From Liriodendron chinense (lineage: Eukaryota; Streptophyta; Magnoliopsida; Magnoliales; Magnoliaceae), in NCBI GenBank assembly GCA_003013855.2, contig ML058337.1:2542001-2606000 (forward strand): a stretch of 64,000 nucleotides of DNA, read 5' to 3'. Made by a program: the position numbers and the translations under genes. Of this stretch, positions 36,075 through 47,388 are shown in pieces. The notes under the pieces were generated by a model. It was not told the DNA's origin and ran no database searches. It saw only the letters and a program-made list of their open reading frames with translations. The first letter of the stretch is position 1, and the number at the start of each line of letters is the position of its first letter.

Positions 36075-36087
36075 CACCCCCCAACCA
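36075..36087 (-). other. Athila polypurine tract
   Basis: On the minus strand GATGGTTGGGGGGTG directly abuts the TG of the 3' LTR. A near-copy (TTTTGGTTGGGGGGTGAG) lies at about 36995-37010, roughly 0.9 kb upstream in the element. Confidence 0.8.
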
Positions 36088-36097
36088 TCATTTTGCT

Positions 36098-37213
36098 AGT
36101 CCCGAGCAAAACATGCGTGAAACTAGTTTCATTCTCCAAAACCCAACTCTCCTCTGGAAACTATTCTTCTATACATTCCAAGACACATAAGCATAAGAAT
36201 CAGAGAAATTCAGTGAAAGAGGTTGAAACCTTAAACTCTCAGAACATAACAAGTGTTTATATGAAATCTACGCTGATTGCTTGATAAATAGAAGAACTTG
36301 AACAATTTCAACCCAGTGTGCATAATGAAGGTTCATCTCATAAGTTTCCAGGATTATTTTCTTCATAAATCAACTAAACTTCCGATCTCAAGGTATATAG
36401 AGTAACAACAAGCCTATGACAGGAATTTGCCTTACCGTCCTTCCGACGACTTTCACACTACGTCCCATTTCCGGCTTTGGTTACGGGTAGACCATCCCCC
36501 GGTTAGTAGTAGGTAGCCCTAATCGGAATTTCCACCATTTTTCTTTCCTTCCCGATTTCATCCTTTCTTTCCTTTTTCTTTTAAATTAGATAAGATTTTT
36601 AGAAATCCATATCTTCCGTTATTTTCCCATGGACAAGGATGGACAAAATACCCCAGCTTGGTTTCTCAATACCTTTAAATCAAAGTCTAGCTAATCCACA
36701 AATCACATAATCCTTTCAACTCATGAAAATCGTGTAACGTGAACTGGGTGCAAAAGGTGTTCAAATTTTCTATCAATAAAAATAGGTGAATTCACATATA
36801 AAACCATTATATTAAGAGAAATTTAAAGTTTACAACATCCCTCACTTCGTATCTCATCTTCTTATACCCATGCTATCTCGAATGTATAGAATTAAAGTTT
36901 TCCAAAAGAGTTTCAAATTTCAGAAAAATCGAAAAATTTCTACATCTTTGCTCGACATGTCACAAAAGCTAGCAGATTCATCAGAGGAATCTCTCACCCC
37001 CCAACCAAAACTTTGCATTGTCCTCAATGTAATAAGATATGCAATATGTATGATATGAGAGCAATGACATAAAATAAAGGAGAGTGAGAAAGAGAGATAT
37101 CACCTGAAGCATATGGCAAGGTTAGCTTTTGGAGATGGATTACTTCACAACTAAATCAACTATCAAAGCAAATCCTAATGGGAAAGCATTCTAGCAAATT
37201 ATTCTCCGTCAGA
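36098..37213 (-). other. Athila 3' untranslated internal region
   Basis: No coding frame of note. The only landmark is the second polypurine-like tract near 37000. In a full Athila, pol would lie between this region and the protease; here the gag-protease ORF runs directly into it. Confidence 0.6.
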
Positions 37214-40060
37214 CTAGGAGGTTAATCCCAACAACTCATCCAAAAGTATAAAGTCAAGCAGAATCATTAGATGGATCAAAAGGTTTCGTAGTAAGGTCAT
37301 CCAATATCCTGCTTTGCAATGTACATGTGTGTGGGTGATTGAGATAAACCACTCAAAATCCCAAAAAGGAATTTCAGTGGGTTCCTTAGCGGGCGCACCA
37401 CATATAACAGGGGAGACACCATCATATTTATCAGAAAAAACATGTCTCCAATTAGATTTTCCTGGGCAATGATATTGCAAGTAAGGATCATCCCAGGGTT
37501 GGTGGAGTTCGGTATGCATGATCCACAAAGGTGTGGAAATCTGAATTAATTTTTCAGCCCAACAAGGTATTGTTTCCATATCCATCTCTCGGCTAGTGTC
37601 ATGTGCTGATACCGACTCAAAAAGTGTGACCATATCCCGTATTATATCATCGTTCTCATCAAGGGAGTGAGTCACTTCTTCGTCTAAGGGACCGGAGTAA
37701 AAAGGTGAGAGGGACTCATTTTCCACAATAGAATTGATCATGTTTATTTCGTGGACCTCCTCATCCTCATCCTCATGTTGGTTATCAACATTGAAAGCAT
37801 TCAACTCAATCGTCATGTTGCCAAAAGACATTTGTATGACCCCACTCCTACAATTTATGATAGCGTTTGATGTTGCTAGGAATGGGCGGCCAAGTATGAC
37901 AGGAATTTGAGGGCCAATATTAACCATGGGTCGCGTGTCCAAGACAATAAAGTCCACCGGGTAGTAAACTTTATCAACTTGGACAAGGACGTCCTCAATT
38001 ACCCCTCTTGGAATACGAATTGATCGGTCAGCAAGTTGTAATGTGGTTTTGGTGGGTTTTAATTCACCTAAACCCAATTGTTCATAGACCGAATAGGGAA
38101 TTAAGTTCACACTTGCCCCTAGATCAAGTAAAGCATGTTTCACCCGGTGATCTCCAATCATACATGATATGGTTGGACAACCGGGATCTTTGTATTTTTT
38201 GGGCATCCCGTGGTTGATAATGGCACTCACATTCTCTGTCAAAATTGCCTTCTTTTGCACATGTATTTTTCTTTTGACCGTGCAAAGGTCTTTTAAAAAC
38301 TTAGCATATGACGGTATCTGTTTAATGGCATCCAACAATGGGATGTTGATCTTCACTTGCTTGAAAACCTCTAGAATTTCCAGATTTTTATCCAAAGGTT
38401 TGGGTGAAATCAACCTTTGGGGAAATGGGGCAACCGGCTTGTATTGCCTTTCCGGTTCCTTCTCTTGTGAAGTGTTGTTCATGTTATCATCCTCTTTGGA
38501 ATTTTCCGGATCATTAGGCTGTGGGGCCTTCACCGGATTAGATTTATCAATTATTTTCCCACTTCGCAAAGTGGTGATAGCTTGAACATGCTCCATGTGT
38601 TGGGAAGCTAAGCTTGCATCTTGTATCTCAAATTGGGTTCTGGGGCTAGGAAGAGGTTGGGCAGGAAGTGTGCCTTTCTCCCTAGCACTGAGGTGAGATT
38701 CAACCCTAGCCATTGAGGTTTTCAAGTCATTGATGGCTTGGGTTGTATTTTGATTGAATTTCAATTGCTCCTGCATGAACCCATCTATTTTTAGAGAATT
38801 TGTCTTGTTATACTCATGCTGGACCGATACGAATGCACCCAACATCTCTTCTAGTGATACTTTTGGAGTGTTGTTTGTATTTGCATTGGGCCCATTCCTC
38901 CAACTGAAGTTGGGATGGTTCTTCCAATTAGGATTAAACGTGTTTGAGTTTGGAGCACCATATTGCTGTTGATAACTGTTTATGGCATTCGTTTGTTCTT
39001 GTAAGATGCCTTGGACTGCTGAAATTGTGGGACAATCTTGTGTAGCATGTTGATTTCCAGCACAAATCCCACAAACAGTTTCAACATCAATGGAGTTGAT
39101 TGTTTCTCCTTTCCTTAATTCCATGGCTTCGACCTTTCTTGTAAGGCTAGCCAATCGTGCACTTATGCTATCTTCTTCTGATAAGACATACATTCCTCCC
39201 TTTTCCTTTTGTTGGCCAGTCTTGGAACTTGTTGGTTTGGATGTGTCCCAAGACTGTGCACTCTCAGCCAATTCTTCCAAATAATCCCATGCTTCATCAG
39301 CTTCCTTATTCATGAACTCCCCATTACACATCATCTCTACAAATTGGCGCATGGATGAAGTCAGTCCTTCATAGAAAAAACTTATAATCCGCCAAATTTC
39401 ATAGCCATGATGTGGGCATGTGTTTAATAGGTCCTTAAACCTCTCCCAACATTGGGAGAAGGTTTCATCTTCCTTTTGGGCAAAGTTCATGATAAGGCGC
39501 TTAAGCATGTTTGTTTTATGAGTAGGGAAGAATTTTTTTATAAATTCTCTGTGCATATCAGTCCATGAACCAATTGATCTTGGCCTCAATGCATAAAGCC
39601 AACCCTTGGCTTTATCCTTAAGAGTGAAAGGGAAGAATTTAAGTCTTACTATGTCTTCAGTCACATTTGCAAAGTGCATGGTGGTGATTATCTCATCAAA
39701 CTCCCTAAGGTGTTGATAGGCACTCTCACTGTCTAAACCATGGAATTTAGGGAGAAGATTGATCACTCCCGATTTCAAATCCACATTCCCTGCATTTTGT
39801 GGAAAAATTATGCATGAGGGAGTGCTCGTTCTTGCAGGTTGCAAGAAATCACGTAAAGTCCTTGGTCGGGGAACATCCTCAACTACATTCTCCCCTGTTT
39901 CAGTTTGATTTTGGACCGGGTTAGGTTGATTTGCAGCCATATTTTCAGATAAAATTGGAGAGTCTAGATGTCTCCTAGCACGTGGCTCTCTATCAATCCC
40001 TTCAACAATTACGCCGTCCCTTACAAGTCGGTTATTATAAGTCCTAGCCCAATGTGGCAT
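37214..40060 (-). CDS. Athila gag-protease polyprotein (948 aa, intact)
   Basis: An uninterrupted frame from ATG 40060. An Athila-type N-terminal block (LRDFLQPARTSTPSCIIFP, residues about 69-87) is followed by LLPKFHGL and a Retrotrans_gag core (about 130-225; WLYALRPRSIGSWTDM, RLIMNFAQKEDETFSQCWERF). A CCHC knuckle CGICAGNQHATQDC is at about 328-341 (C-x2-C-x4-H-x4-C). A retropepsin-like domain at about 630-740 has DLGASVNLIPYSVY and VILGRPFLA. Athila proteases carry this D-L-G-A-S form rather than D-T-G. An acidic stretch (EDEDEE) and a tail of about 180 residues without known motifs follow; that tail probably reads into former pol/3' sequence. Expected role: capsid formation and self-processing. 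With RT and integrase absent, replication would need a partner. Confidence 0.92.
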   Translation of the reverse strand: MPHWARTYNNRLVRDGVIVEGIDREPRARRHLDSPILSENMAANQPNPVQNQTETGENVVEDVPRPRTLRDFLQPARTSTPSCIIFPQNAGNVDLKSGVINLLPKFHGLDSESAYQHLREFDEIITTMHFANVTEDIVRLKFFPFTLKDKAKGWLYALRPRSIGSWTDMHREFIKKFFPTHKTNMLKRLIMNFAQKEDETFSQCWERFKDLLNTCPHHGYEIWRIISFFYEGLTSSMRQFVEMMCNGEFMNKEADEAWDYLEELAESAQSWDTSKPTSSKTGQQKEKGGMYVLSEEDSISARLASLTRKVEAMELRKGETINSIDVETVCGICAGNQHATQDCPTISAVQGILQEQTNAINSYQQQYGAPNSNTFNPNWKNHPNFSWRNGPNANTNNTPKVSLEEMLGAFVSVQHEYNKTNSLKIDGFMQEQLKFNQNTTQAINDLKTSMARVESHLSAREKGTLPAQPLPSPRTQFEIQDASLASQHMEHVQAITTLRSGKIIDKSNPVKAPQPNDPENSKEDDNMNNTSQEKEPERQYKPVAPFPQRLISPKPLDKNLEILEVFKQVKINIPLLDAIKQIPSYAKFLKDLCTVKRKIHVQKKAILTENVSAIINHGMPKKYKDPGCPTISCMIGDHRVKHALLDLGASVNLIPYSVYEQLGLGELKPTKTTLQLADRSIRIPRGVIEDVLVQVDKVYYPVDFIVLDTRPMVNIGPQIPVILGRPFLATSNAIINCRSGVIQMSFGNMTIELNAFNVDNQHEDEDEEVHEINMINSIVENESLSPFYSGPLDEEVTHSLDENDDIIRDMVTLFESVSAHDTSREMDMETIPCWAEKLIQISTPLWIMHTELHQPWDDPYLQYHCPGKSNWRHVFSDKYDGVSPVICGAPAKEPTEIPFWDFEWFISITHTHVHCKAGYWMTLLRNLLIHLMILLDFILLDELLGLTS

Positions 40061-40678
40061 GCAAAACCAAAAAGAATGAGTGAAAAGGAAAAAGAATTCT
40101 TCCTACCTTCCTTTACTCCTCTCTAAAACTTAAGCACAGGGTGTCTTGCAATGGCTGAGCCAAAAGCAAGGATAGAGACCGATTTCTCCTGGTCAACAAA
40201 GAACTCCCCACCCACTCTTTGAGTCTTTTGAGAGAAAGTACAGAAAAAGAAGAAAGAGGAGTAGGTTGAGAAGAGAAATCTATAAGCACAAGGTGATCCA
40301 AGGCGGCAGAGCCGACCAATATGAATCCAGGTGGCACAAGGCCTACCTTTCAGAGATCCAAAAGGAGTCCCCACCCACTCTACAATAGATGAATGTGATA
40401 GGAATGAGTAGAAGAAGAAGAAGAGTAAGGTTAGGACAATAAAACCTGATTTGCAACTTAAAATGCCTTGTTCTTCTTCAACTTCCTAAAAATCCCTGGA
40501 TTAGACCTATGTTAAAATCCTGCAAAAAATCAAAACAACTAAGTTAGTAATTAGAAGAAAACCTACTCTAAAAAGCAAAATAAATCCTAAATCTATCTTA
40601 ACACAATCTCAACCAAGAGTTATTTCAGAAAATTCTAAAAATACCGCATAGAAATCCCCGGCAACGGCGCCAAAAACT
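40061..40678 (-). promoter_or_regulatory. Athila leader with primer-binding site
   Basis: The PBS TGGCGCCGTTGCCGGGGA is read on the minus strand at 40672-40655, 6 nt from the LTR end. About 600 nt of leader to the gag ATG hold no substantial ORF apart from short open frames. Packaging signals would be expected here but are not identifiable. Confidence 0.75.
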
Positions 40679-42357
40679 TGTTCGCTTCCCCAAGTATAGG
40701 GCTGCGATGTAGTAATAAACTCGGTAAGATTGAGTATCGTTCCCACAGAGATTTATGAATGGGTATCCTCAGAATTTAACTAAAACAACTAATAATTAAG
40801 ATCCTATTAAGAACTAAAACTGGAAAATAGGAAATTGGTTTTAAACAGTGAATGGGTAAGGTAAATTCAATCTAAAGAGTCACTAGAGCGCCAAGGATCC
40901 ACTCTTGATACGTTTCAATGCATTAACACAACTAGGTTTCTCATAACTCAATCGGAATCGAATTCCTTCTCTATCCGATTGGAATATAGAGCGGTTCAAT
41001 CACAATTATCTGGAACAAGTACTTAATAACTGATTTGATTCCCACAACTACGCTCAGGCCTTGGGCACACTCAATTGTATAGGCCAAGCCTCTTTCCAAT
41101 CTATTTGAGATTCATAACCATAGCCTACACCAAGTCCTGTCACTAGACCTGATTACAACTCATGATTTGAACTCTATTTAAATCAAAATCAATCACGAAA
41201 CACATATTCCAGATCATACACAAAATATAAGAACTTCAGTTACATGATTTCCCACATGAAAATCAGGCCATTGCATACAAGGTAATCAAAGCGTCTACCA
41301 TGCCCGGAGTCGATAGTAGATCAATGCATTACACAAGCATGAACAATGCTCAAAAGCTAAGATACTATGCTAGGATCACTAAGAATCACATGAGCCCGGA
41401 GTCATCAAGAGATCAAAGTAGAAACAAACATAGTACGTGAATCAAACTCAAATTGAACTAAAATTCTTCAATTAAAACATAAAAGGAAACCTAGGTTGCA
41501 TTAATCCATCAAAAACGAATCAAAAGCTTCCCCTCTTAGCTAGCTAAGGGGGTTTAGTTCATCTCTAACATCCTTGAACTAAAAGCCTCTAAAAACATAG
41601 AAAAACCAACTAAAACAGGAAATCTGAAGTAGAATCCGTCTCCTCAGCAATCTCCACGTCGTACCTCCCCTTGGTATGAAGGGATGAAGCCCTTTTATAG
41701 CTTGGAGGAGTCCAATACGCAGGAACGTTCCAGAATTTGCGTAATCTTACGCTATTGCGCAGAAGAAATCGGAGTTCCAGGAATAGAAAGTGGCAATTAC
41801 ACATGGCCGACCGGTCTGGACCGGTCGGCCTCAATAGACAGTTCTTCCAGCAACGTTGTCCGATCGGTCATGACCGGTCGGAGGTCTTCAGCAGGGTCTC
41901 AGCAACCATGGCCGACCGGTCATGACCGGTCGGCTGCGTTCCTAATGGTTCCAGCAACTATGCGCGACCGGTCATAACCGGTCGGGCTTGTATATTCTTC
42001 TTCCAGCGACTATGGCCGACCGGTCATGACCGGTCGGACCAAGCTATCCATCATATAGAGTGTATCAAAGGGGGTGGCCGACCGGTCAGCCGACCGGTCT
42101 GGCCTCTTTTTCTCTCTATTTCTTTCTTTCTTTCTTCTTTTCTCTTCTCTCCTTGCTTGTCTTTCCTTGATCCTTCTTCCTGCTTCATCCTATAGTCTTC
42201 AATACTTGTAAGAAGCTACAATTAGCCTTCAAATGGTGAACTCTCCATCTTATTCCTACAATCACACATCATGTATTAAGTTGGTCCTTTAAACATGTAT
42301 ATCATGCACAATGAGTGATGAACTGGGGTTAGAATATGCACAATTATGAGCTCAACA
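40679..42357 (-). mobile_element. Athila 5' LTR
   Basis: Near-identical to the 3' LTR. Differences seen by eye are mostly C/T or G/A transitions, often at CG sites (ACCG to ATTG, TGCCCG to TGCGCG), as expected of methylated plant repeats. TATA is near 41702-41690. The copy of the palindrome array is at 41805-42100. Confidence 0.93.
41805..42100. repeat. Array of CG-rich palindromes in U3 (5' LTR)
   Basis: Same six-unit array as at 35522-35817, with one change (GCGCGACCGG instead of GCCCGACCGG) in the fourth unit. Confidence 0.9.
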
Positions 42358-42841
42358 GTCATCTATCTCCAAGCCACAAATAAAAGGATAATATTAATCT
42401 ACCGTGAAAATTTTTATACATAGAAATTCCACAATCGTACCACCCAAAAGGAAGCGGATTGTGTGGTGTGTCCAACACCACTAACTTAGTGGTGTGCTGA
42501 TGTCACCGAGTTTTATCATCCCCACCATGATGCATGTGTTATATAGACACCATCCACCAATTTTACAAGATCATTTTAGGGCATGAGCTCAAAAATGATG
42601 TAGATAAAAAACTCAAGTGGACCACACCACATCAAGCAGCAGAGATGATGATGCCTACCATTGAAACCTTCTCAGGGCCCACTATGATTTTTATTTGCCA
42701 TCCAACCTGCTCATAAGGTCTCACAGACCTAAATGAATTGAAAACACAAATATCAGCTTGATCTAAATATTTTGTAGCCCCCAATTGAAATTGCAGTATT
42801 AGTTGGATTACCACTCTAGTTGAAGCTAGGAATCATGCTTA

Positions 42842-45800
42842 AGTCCTAGGAGGGGGTGAATAGGAGCTTTTAAAATTTTTTATTCTAAATCCCTACAAAT
42901 TGTTGATTCTCGTCAACTTAAAACATAATCAATCCATAGACTTAGTGATGCAATAAGGTAAGCAACGTCTACAAGAAATGTTAACGAGAGTATTTGATCA
43001 AACACTTGATATGCATGGTTAACCTAATCATTCAAAGAAGTCAATAACTAAGCACATGATAGATAATAGCATATAATCTTCTTGCAAGCATTTCTTCAAA
43101 CATGAGATGTGCAATTAACTACACATTCATATAATTCAGCAATAAATTATAAGAATGGACAAACTGCATTCACCACATTGCACACAATGTATAGTGGTTC
43201 AGCTACTTGCCTACTCCACTCTCGGCTAACTGTTGAGCTCTTAAATGTGCATATTCTAACCCCATTTTATCACTAATTATGCTTGAAATACATGATTAAA
43301 GACTCAACTAATGCATGGTTTTGTGGTTATAGGAATAAGAGAGAGCATACATCAATTGAAGACTTAAAGATGCTATTTATAAGCATTGAAGATCACAAGA
43401 CTAAGCATGAAATGATGGAAGAAAGAATCAAAGGAGAGAAGAAAAGAGGGCAAGAAAATGCACCCAAGACCAGTCGTCCATAGCCCAGGACCGGTCATCC
43501 GACTGGTCCGAACACTCAATAGAAGGGGCCCTACTGCAAACCTTGCTAGGCCATCTACGACTGGTCGTCCACTGCTCAGACCGGTCGTGCGACCGGTCCT
43601 TGAATTAAAATTCTGGGTGCAAATTTTTGAACAACTCACTGGACTGTTTTTGCACTTTTGAGACCAGTCGTGCGACCGGTCGACTGCGTAACAGAGTTTC
43701 TTCTACAAGCTCCGAGTTTTGCTGCGCAATGCGTATTTTTGCTGGATTTCTCGAAGTTTCTTCGCACCTAGGGTTCCAAAGTTATAAAAGGACTCCTCCA
43801 CTACGTTCCTAAGGCATCCTAGAAGAAATTGGCACCGTGGGAGACGATGGAAGTCGGATTTGGAGTTCTACAACTCCTCCTACTTTGTTCCTCTAGTTTT
43901 ATGTTTTTATTAGTAGTTTTCATGTTTCCTTGGATCATGAACGGCTAAACCTCTTAGCTAGGGCTAAGAGGTGAAGCTTGTAGTGAATCTAAGATGTTTC
44001 AATTCATCTGATTTGGTTTCAAGTTGGATTATTAGTGAAGAACAAGAGTTTGAAGTTTGAATAAAGTTCTAAGTAGTTTTTCTTAATCTTATGATGGCTC
44101 ATGGATGTTTAGAAGAATTACTTGAGTTCTTAATTGTTTTGAGTTATTCTAGACCTGTATGATCTGAGGAATTTGATTCAATACGCTCTAGACCTATGAT
44201 CCTCATGTGGGAACTTCATACCAAAAGTTCTATTTTTCTGAAATTTCTGGATTATGTGAGATTGTGTATGTGATTTGAATCAAGTTTAAATCATGATCTA
44301 GTTATATCTTGTGAAAGGATTTAATGATGATTAGGATTATGATCTTAACCTGTTGGAATTAGGATTGACCTATGCACTTGAGTGTGCTCAAGTCCTAACT
44401 TGAATTGAGAGAATCATATACATGAACCACATATGACAGATTATTTATTTTAACTATATCATTCGGCTAGATAGAACTTAATTTCGATTCTAGTTGAGAA
44501 AGTGAGAAACCACAGCGAATTGAGCATCAAGGATTGCTACAAGTAGATCCTTGAACCCCTAGTGCCTTTTTATTATTGATTACATTCAATTTAATTCAAA
44601 GTATCTCTCTACATCAAATTCCTAAATCCTGTTTAGTTAACTCTTAAGTAGAAACCATTGGAAGTGTTTTGTAAATTCCTACACAAGTCCCTGTGGATCG
44701 ACCTCGGTCTTACCGAGATTATTACTACATCGCAACCCTACACTTGGGGAAGCGAACACTAACCCACTCACTCCTTGAGTGGCCAGATTTCACTATCACA
44801 ATGTTTTTAAATCAGGTTCACCATAAAACCTTTACAAGTTACATAAAGTTTTACACATTATGCACCCGTCAGTGGCCTACACAAGGTCTTATCCTACCCA
44901 AGGACCCGTCTTACACAAGGACACCACATGTATGCTCCCGTTGGAAGCCTACACAAGGACTTAATGAGCTTGGATCACAAACTCTACACTTGTCTTACAC
45001 AAGGATAACACACATACTCTCCCATCAGAGGGCTACACAAGGACTTATTGAGTTTGGGTCTTCAAACTTTGAAACCCAAATCTCTCCACAAGAAATGGTT
45101 TCAAATCATGGACTCTAATACTAAGAATACTTAGCTAGATGAGCCCCTTGAAAGTGCCTTTGATGAAGTAGCTTCATCTTGCATGAATAGTTCATTCTTC
45201 AGTTCGCTTGATCAGCAACCTTCATTTAAATGAGCCTTTATAGTGCCAAGGTGAGGGAAAATGGTTTGGGCGAACCTTCCACAAGATTGGGCTTTTAATG
45301 GAGAAGGAAGGATTCACCTAGGGTAGCATTAATGGCTTTAATGACTAAGGATATAAATATTTCGAATTACGTCAAGGGCAATTAATGAAGGCTTGAGTTC
45401 ATGTTTCAATACGAGCTTTGAATGCTCATTAATGTTCTCAAACAATAAGGATTGAATAATGAACTTAAGGGTTTAGAACTTGGGAAGAAGGGTTTAGCTG
45501 GGAAGCACTCACACAAAGCTCTAAAATGTTCTCCTTAAACTTTGCTCGAAATTCCCTAATGATATATAAATAGATCGTGTTCAAACGGTCAAAAAATTGG
45601 TAGAAAATGGCCATGTTCGGTCGATTAAGCAAGGGGTTGGCCGCTCGAACAAATTCAAAGTTTAAACCAGGAAGGTCTCTAGACATTTCTAGCAGACTTC
45701 GGTCAATTGACAGGATCGCCCGAGATGGCTTGACAGTCTGGTCGATCAATAGACCATATTGCCCGAAAACCTCTTATTTTGTCTAGAAAGCTTGCTAGAC

Positions 45801-46233
45801 ATTTTCCCCTTAAGTTTGTTGGACATCTCTCCCTTAGTTAGGTCGATCGAGACTAGCACTCGAGAGGGCTCGACGGTTTGTTCAGGCAACCGATCAGGCA
45901 CTTGAACTTGTACATTAACAAATAGAATTACTTTGGTTCTTTTGTACAAGCTGAACCCATCTCCATGCTTATCAAAATGGACAATCCTCTAAGTTACGAG
46001 GCTAATGGATATTCCTATTAAGATTTAAGCTAGCTAGAGGAGATGGTTTAGGGGCTACAAGGTCTGGAGTGGTTATAGGTTTTGGAGTTCACGTACCACG
46101 ACACTAACTGGTTCACCTTTTTCTTTAAGGTTGTGGTCGACGAAGGTCTTCGAGACTTCAAACTTCAGCTTCAATGAGGTTCACGGACTTGACAACTCAT
46201 TGATCACGCTAATTAACAAACATATGCACTAAC
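42842..46233 (+). repeat. Unclassified LTR-like repeat 'R2', copy 2 (contains a solo LTR)
   Basis: AGTCCTAGGAGGGGGTG followed by AATAGG at the left and ACCAACA at the right resemble copy 1 (7497-9010). A CTACTTGCCTACTCCACTC block is cut by the solo LTR 43231-44758, after which the parallel 'caggttcacc' text resumes. Motifs GGTCGATCAATAGACC and related sit at 45600-45930 in the presumed promoter-proximal part. The left limit could be as early as 42785. Confidence 0.45.
43231..44758 (+). mobile_element. Athila-like solo LTR with TSD CTAAC
   Basis: Starts TGTTGAGCTCTTAAATG and ends GGGGAAGCGAACA, flanked by CTAAC at 43226-43230 and 44759-44763. U3 carries GACCGGTC/GACTGGTC motifs (43465-43684). 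TATAAAAGG is at about 43786. The U5 hairpin CTCGGT-CTT-ACCGAG is at about 44703-44717. At 1528 bp it is a relative, not a copy, of the LTRs of the complete element. Confidence 0.88.
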
Positions 46234-46559
46234 ACCAACAAGTTTTCAATGGTAGTTGCTCAATCCTCACTGCTTTTTGTGGTGTGGTCTACTTGGGCTT
46301 TAGATCTACATCATTTTTAGGCTAATGCCCTAAATAATATCGCAAAATGGATAACAGTGTAGATATAACATATACATCATGGTGTGGCCCACATAACTTG
46401 GTGACATCAACACACCACTGAGGTTGGTGGTGTGTGGCACACCGCGTACAATCCGCTTCTCACCCAAAATACTAATGATCTTAATTACAAACCATAGACC
46501 CTACTTGTTAGAACAAAAAAATCTTTAGAGGACGTGGATTATGTACTGAGTTACTTAGC

Positions 46560-46724
46560 ATGCTGAAGTTTACTAAGTAAACTCTGTGGGGGCCACCGTA
46601 ATGTATGTGTCTTGTCCATGCCATCAATCCCTTTTTCCATATCATTTTAGGACATGAGCCCAAAATTAAAGCATATTTAAAGCTCAAGTGGACTAGAACA
46701 CATGAAACAGTGGGAGTTGAATGC
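46560..46724. repeat. R3 repeat copy, left part (continues at 49321)
   Basis: GGGGGCCACCGTAATGTATG through CAGTGGGAGTTGAATGC follows the R3 order and resumes after the inserted LTR with CTACCATTGTAAACTTTTTG and 'gatggcaaataaaca' (49326-49530). The continuity across the gap supports the insertion limits. Confidence 0.6.
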
Positions 46725-47343
46725 TGTAACATCCCAGCCCTTTGATACTCGGGTATTCGATGTCCTCAAGTGTTACCTAGAAAACCTTTTGAGCTAGTAC
46801 GCGATTACACGTGCACGCATGCGCAAGCTTGAATAACTTAGAGAAATTAAGTATAACCCTAAACTTAGGAGCCCGAACTTAGTTTGACTTCATGCGTAAT
46901 AAGACAATTGTGCAAGACCAATCAAGGGACCCCGAATCTCCAATCCGTTAGTCTGAACATTCAATTACGTAAAACCTACCCTAAGGCACACCAAATTGAA
47001 TTTTCAACCCAAAGGTTGACCTTCAAGATACATTCAATCAGTCCCTAGCGTCCGGTCAGTTAGAACCTTCACTTGATCTCACCAAAGACTAGAATTTCCA
47101 ATCCTGGGATCAATGATGAACCACCTCACCCAACCCTTAGGACCCGGAGCAATGAACTAGGTCGATATAGGATAATGTAGGTCATGTCGGTTCAACTGAC
47201 TTCAGTAACATAAAACAGGAAAAAATAGTGACTTGTCAATCCGGTCCGACCAACAGCTCGCATTAAGTTACAAAATTTTTGGGGGTATAAATACCCCCTT
47301 CCCCTCTTTTCTTTCTTCATTCGTTTCAACCCTAATTTGGGGG

Positions 47344-47388
<45 letters not shown>

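Larger units (their letters stand above)
34394..42357 (-). mobile_element. Complete Athila-type LTR retrotransposon, gag-protease only, TSD GTCAT
   Basis: A 7964-bp element flanked by GTCAT at 34389-34393 and 42358-42362. LTRs are 34394-36074 and 40679-42357. The PBS (TGGCGCCGTTGCCGGGGA, tRNA-Asp type as in Athila) sits at 40672-40655 and the PPT at 36087-36075. By eye the LTRs differ at about 10 bases plus one 2-bp indel in about 1680 bp. The internal region has an intact gag-protease ORF but no RT, RNase H or integrase, so it must be mobilised in trans. This is the TR-GAG type of non-autonomous element. Confidence 0.93.
42450..46460. mobile_element. MULE-like non-autonomous element (R3 family) with 9-bp TSD, split by nested insertions
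   Basis: Ends GGAAGCGGATTGTG and, inverted, AGAAGCGGATTGTACG; the terminal inverted similarity continues for about 90 bp through a CACCACTAAC-type hairpin into CCACCATGATGCATGTG. Flanks are CACCCAAAA at 42441-42449 and 46461-46469, a perfect 9-bp duplication typical of Mutator elements. The original element was perhaps 0.6 kb; positions about 42785-46235 are a later insertion (repeat R2 with its own solo LTR). Confidence 0.75.

Noticed and set aside
38008..39284. Plus-strand ORFs opposite the Athila gag-protease
   Set aside because: The minus-strand frame has clear gag, zinc-knuckle and protease motifs; the plus-strand frames have none.
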